Made by a program: the position numbers and the translations under genes. Below are positions 6,164 to 7,715 of a DNA stretch of 7,715 nucleotides, one piece after another (positions within the stretch are counted from its first letter, which is position 1; each line of letters opens with the position of its first letter). The notes under the pieces are model-generated. The model did not search any database, was not told the origin of the DNA, and was given only the letters and a program-made list of their open reading frames with translations. Origin of the DNA: an uncultured Chlamydiae bacterium (GTDB lineage: Bacteria > Chlamydiota > Chlamydiia > Chlamydiales > SM23-39); the NCBI GenBank assembly GCA_903864395.1, contig CAIPFQ010000186.1:1-7715 (forward strand), in the 5' to 3' direction.

Positions 6164-7106
6164 GAGTTTTCAAAATTGTTTTAAAAAAAGAGATCGTTTC
6201 AGCCAGCCCTTCCTCTAAAGAAACACGTGGCTGCCAGCCAAGTTCGTCCAGAGCGCGTTGAATGTTTGGACGGCGCTGTTTCGGATCATCCGTAGGCAAA
6301 GGGCAATAGACAATCGGCGCATAGGAATCTGTGAGCCGCAAGATACGCTGCGCAAGGGCATTGACAGACAGCTCATTCGGATTTCCGAGATTGATCGGGC
6401 CGACAACACTTTGGGGCGCATCCATTAAAAGAATCAGCCCCTCGATTAAGTCGTCCACATAACAAAACGAGCGAGTTTGACTCCCATCGCCATAGAGAGT
6501 CAGGGGCTCTTTTTTCAAAGCCTGTACGATGAAATTTGAAACTACCCGTCCATCATTAGGATGCATCCTAGGGCCGTATGTATTAAAAATACGAGCAATC
6601 CGAATCGGAACTTTATAAGCGCGATGAAAATCGAAAAAAAGCGTCTCCGCACACCTTTTCCCCTCATCATAGCAAGATCTAATGCCAATGGGGTTCACAT
6701 GCCCCCAATACCCTTCTGTCTGCGGGTGTTCTAAAGGATCTCCATAGACCTCACTCGTTGAAGCCTGAAGAATTTTAGCCCGATGCCGCTTGGCTATTTC
6801 GAGCAGATGCAGCGAACCTAGAACACTGGTTTTTAAAGTTTGTATTGGATCTCTCTGATAATGGGGTGGCGAGGCGGGGCACGCTAGATTATAAATCTCA
6901 TCGACCTTCTTGATGTCAAAGGGCAAACAAATGTCGTGGCGGATCACCTCAAATTGTTCTTTTGCGCCTAAGAAAGAAGCAATATTTTTTTCGCTTCCCG
7001 TGATAAAGTTGTCGAGACATATGACTTGGTCGCCTCGAGCTAGAAATGTTTCACAAAGGTGCGAGCCTAAAAACCCCGCGCCCCCCGCAACTAAAATACG
7101 CTTCAT
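6132..7106 (-). CDS. uxs: UDP-glucuronate decarboxylase (UDP-xylose synthase), extended SDR family
   Basis: This enzyme converts UDP-glucuronate to UDP-xylose and CO2 in the cytoplasm, with bound NAD cycling through a 4-keto intermediate. The 324 residues are a full-length enzyme. The N-terminal Rossmann motif GGAGFLG is at 8-14, followed by [11 protein letters not shown] (31-41). Other typical UXS blocks are [19 protein letters not shown] (72-90), [10 protein letters not shown] (115-124, with S118 and E119 as expected active-site residues), the catalytic pair Y146 and K150 in [31 protein letters not shown] (172-191), [15 protein letters not shown] (206-220) and the nucleotide-binding [10 protein letters not shown] (273-282). 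The last 15 or so residues (about 310-324) run past the usual fold and overlap the next gene. The start ATG overlaps the upstream stop as ATGA, with GGGGGA just before it. The UDP-glucuronate supply (a UDP-glucose dehydrogenase) is not in the window. Confidence 0.93.
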   Translation of the reverse strand: MKRILVAGGAGFLGSHLCETFLARGDQVICLDNFITGSEKNIASFLGAKEQFEVIRHDICLPFDIKKVDEIYNLACPASPPHYQRDPIQTLKTSVLGSLHLLEIAKRHRAKILQASTSEVYGDPLEHPQTEGYWGHVNPIGIRSCYDEGKRCAETLFFDFHRAYKVPIRIARIFNTYGPRMHPNDGRVVSNFIVQALKKEPLTLYGDGSQTRSFCYVDDLIEGLILLMDAPQSVVGPINLGNPNELSVNALAQRILRLTDSYAPIVYCPLPTDDPKQRRPNIQRALDELGWQPRVSLEEGLAETISFFKTILKTHDGCQSIALL

Positions 7107-7690
7107 CCGTCCCCCACTGTCACAAAAGAGACTCTAACGCTTTTGCTCCACGGCGTCAAATATTGCGTTGGCTCTCCAGAAACGGTGACAATAGAGAGAT
7201 CGGAGATTACCAATGATCCTTTAGATCCCGCTGAATCCAACGCACCTCGAAACCAGAGAAGAACTGTGTCGTATTCTTTCTTCAGCTGGCCCAAAAGTTC
7301 TTTAAACCACTGCGATTGCAAAATTTCAACGCCATACACAGTAAAACCCCCAGAGTTCAGAAAATCGCAATAAGAGCCTTTTCGGATAGAGACATCAAAA
7401 GATTTGCCCTCCCATGCTTGGAGAAGCCCAGGGGCCTCCTCTCTTCCGAATTTCACGGGAAAATCGCAACGGATCACAAGAATCTTTTTTCCTAAACGGG
7501 AAAGATGCTCTCCAAGCGCATAAGAATAATCAGGACCTTTGCCCCCAACCAAGGCGATGACCTTAGAAGAGGGGGCTTTTTGCAAAAAGCTTGTCATCTG
7601 CCGCAAAACTTCTAAATCGGAGCTTTCTATAGGAGCGCTCGAAAAGCCATCGCAGCGAAAAGAGATAGCGCCGAGCACGGAGTAGTGCAT
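7103..7690 (-). CDS. Degenerate BY-kinase/Wzz C-terminal-like protein lacking P-loop motifs
   Basis: The 195 residues align by eye, in order, with the cytoplasmic domain of bacterial tyrosine autokinases of the Wzz/CpsD type that control polysaccharide chain length: YSVLGAI (3-9), [14 protein letters not shown] (23-36), [10 protein letters not shown] (43-52), [11 protein letters not shown] (67-77), [11 protein letters not shown] (86-96), [20 protein letters not shown] (114-133), [11 protein letters not shown] (140-150), ISDLSIVTV (162-170). The catalytic parts are lost. The Walker A Lys-Ser/Thr is replaced by GPDYS, Walker A' keeps only D76, the Walker B Asp is Trp146, and there is no C-terminal tyrosine cluster. 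It is therefore probably a non-catalytic partner or regulator. Start ATG 7690 is uncertain: AAGGA is 13 bases away, codon 5 is a possible GTG start, and an in-frame TAG lies seven codons upstream of the ATG. Its stop overlaps the UXS start. Alternatively it is the 3' piece of a broken fusion gene. Confidence 0.6.
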   Translation of the reverse strand: MHYSVLGAISFRCDGFSSAPIESSDLEVLRQMTSFLQKAPSSKVIALVGGKGPDYSYALGEHLSRLGKKILVIRCDFPVKFGREEAPGLLQAWEGKSFDVSIRKGSYCDFLNSGGFTVYGVEILQSQWFKELLGQLKKEYDTVLLWFRGALDSAGSKGSLVISDLSIVTVSGEPTQYLTPWSKSVRVSFVTVGDG

Positions 7691-7715
7691 CGCGCGCAGC
7701 TTTTCCTTCTAGTCC
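7563..7715 (-). CDS. Possible 3' end of an upstream gene in another frame (uncertain)
   Basis: A second minus-strand frame is open from the right edge (base 7715) to a TAA at 7563-7565, giving 50 residues rich in Arg, Leu and Phe (starting [17 protein letters not shown]). It overlaps the start of the BY-kinase-like gene by 128 bases. It could be the tail of a neighbouring gene, or only chance read-through. A third frame closes at 7627. The window is too short at this edge to decide. Confidence 0.15.
   Translation of the reverse strand, partial: GLEGKAARDALLRARRYLFSLRWLFERSYRKLRFRSFAADDKLFAKSPLF

Noticed and set aside
1..7715. CRISPR array, tRNA/rRNA, insertion sequence or phage genes
   Set aside because: No regular spaced repeats, cloverleaf-like segments, transposase motifs or terminal inverted repeats were seen on either strand.

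Overview
The window looks like chromosomal DNA from a member of the Chlamydiota, probably an environmental (amoeba- or protist-associated) lineage rather than classical Chlamydia. The main reason is the SecA C-terminal portion, whose helicase motif VI region and helical scaffold (for example a 'RKHTLEYDDVMNKQR' stretch) read as chlamydial SecA. A putative Na+/H+ antiporter of a type I associate with chlamydiae (PF07399-like) and a small four-cysteine beta-barrel outer-membrane protein are compatible with this. The assignment rests on recognition by eye, not on a search.

Layout: four genes run rightwards and three run leftwards, and the two groups meet tail to tail at about 5258-5275. The plus-strand group is secA (5' end cut off by the window edge), a polytopic antiporter-like membrane protein, a large exported protein that I read as a GH64-type beta-1,3-glucanase with a C-terminal beta-rich extension, and a small outer-membrane beta-barrel protein. 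The only real promoter-sized gap is 2299-2383, in front of the glucanase-like gene; it holds a candidate sigma-70-like promoter, an exact 8-base direct repeat and a strong Shine-Dalgarno. The 60-base gap between the glucanase-like gene and the beta-barrel gene can fold into two mutually exclusive stems.

The minus-strand group is read from the right edge inwards: a degenerate tyrosine-autokinase-like (BY-kinase/Wzz C-terminal) domain protein that has lost its nucleotide-binding motifs, a complete UDP-glucuronate decarboxylase (UDP-xylose synthase), and an EamA/DMT-family transporter. The first pair overlaps by 4 bases (ATGA) and the second by 32 bases, so this is almost certainly one translationally coupled operon that begins outside the window. 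Its theme is nucleotide-sugar and surface-polysaccharide chemistry.

Functional reading: the plus strand pairs general export (SecA) with two SecA-dependent cargo proteins, a wall- or glucan-degrading enzyme candidate and an outer-membrane barrel, probably co-transcribed. The minus strand makes UDP-xylose and may move or use it. The most interesting items are the predicted beta-1,3-glucanase in an apparent obligate intracellular bacterium, the BY-kinase-like protein without a P-loop, and the UXS/DMT gene overlap. No RNA gene, CRISPR array, insertion sequence or origin was seen, and no gene-free stretch exceeds 300 bases.
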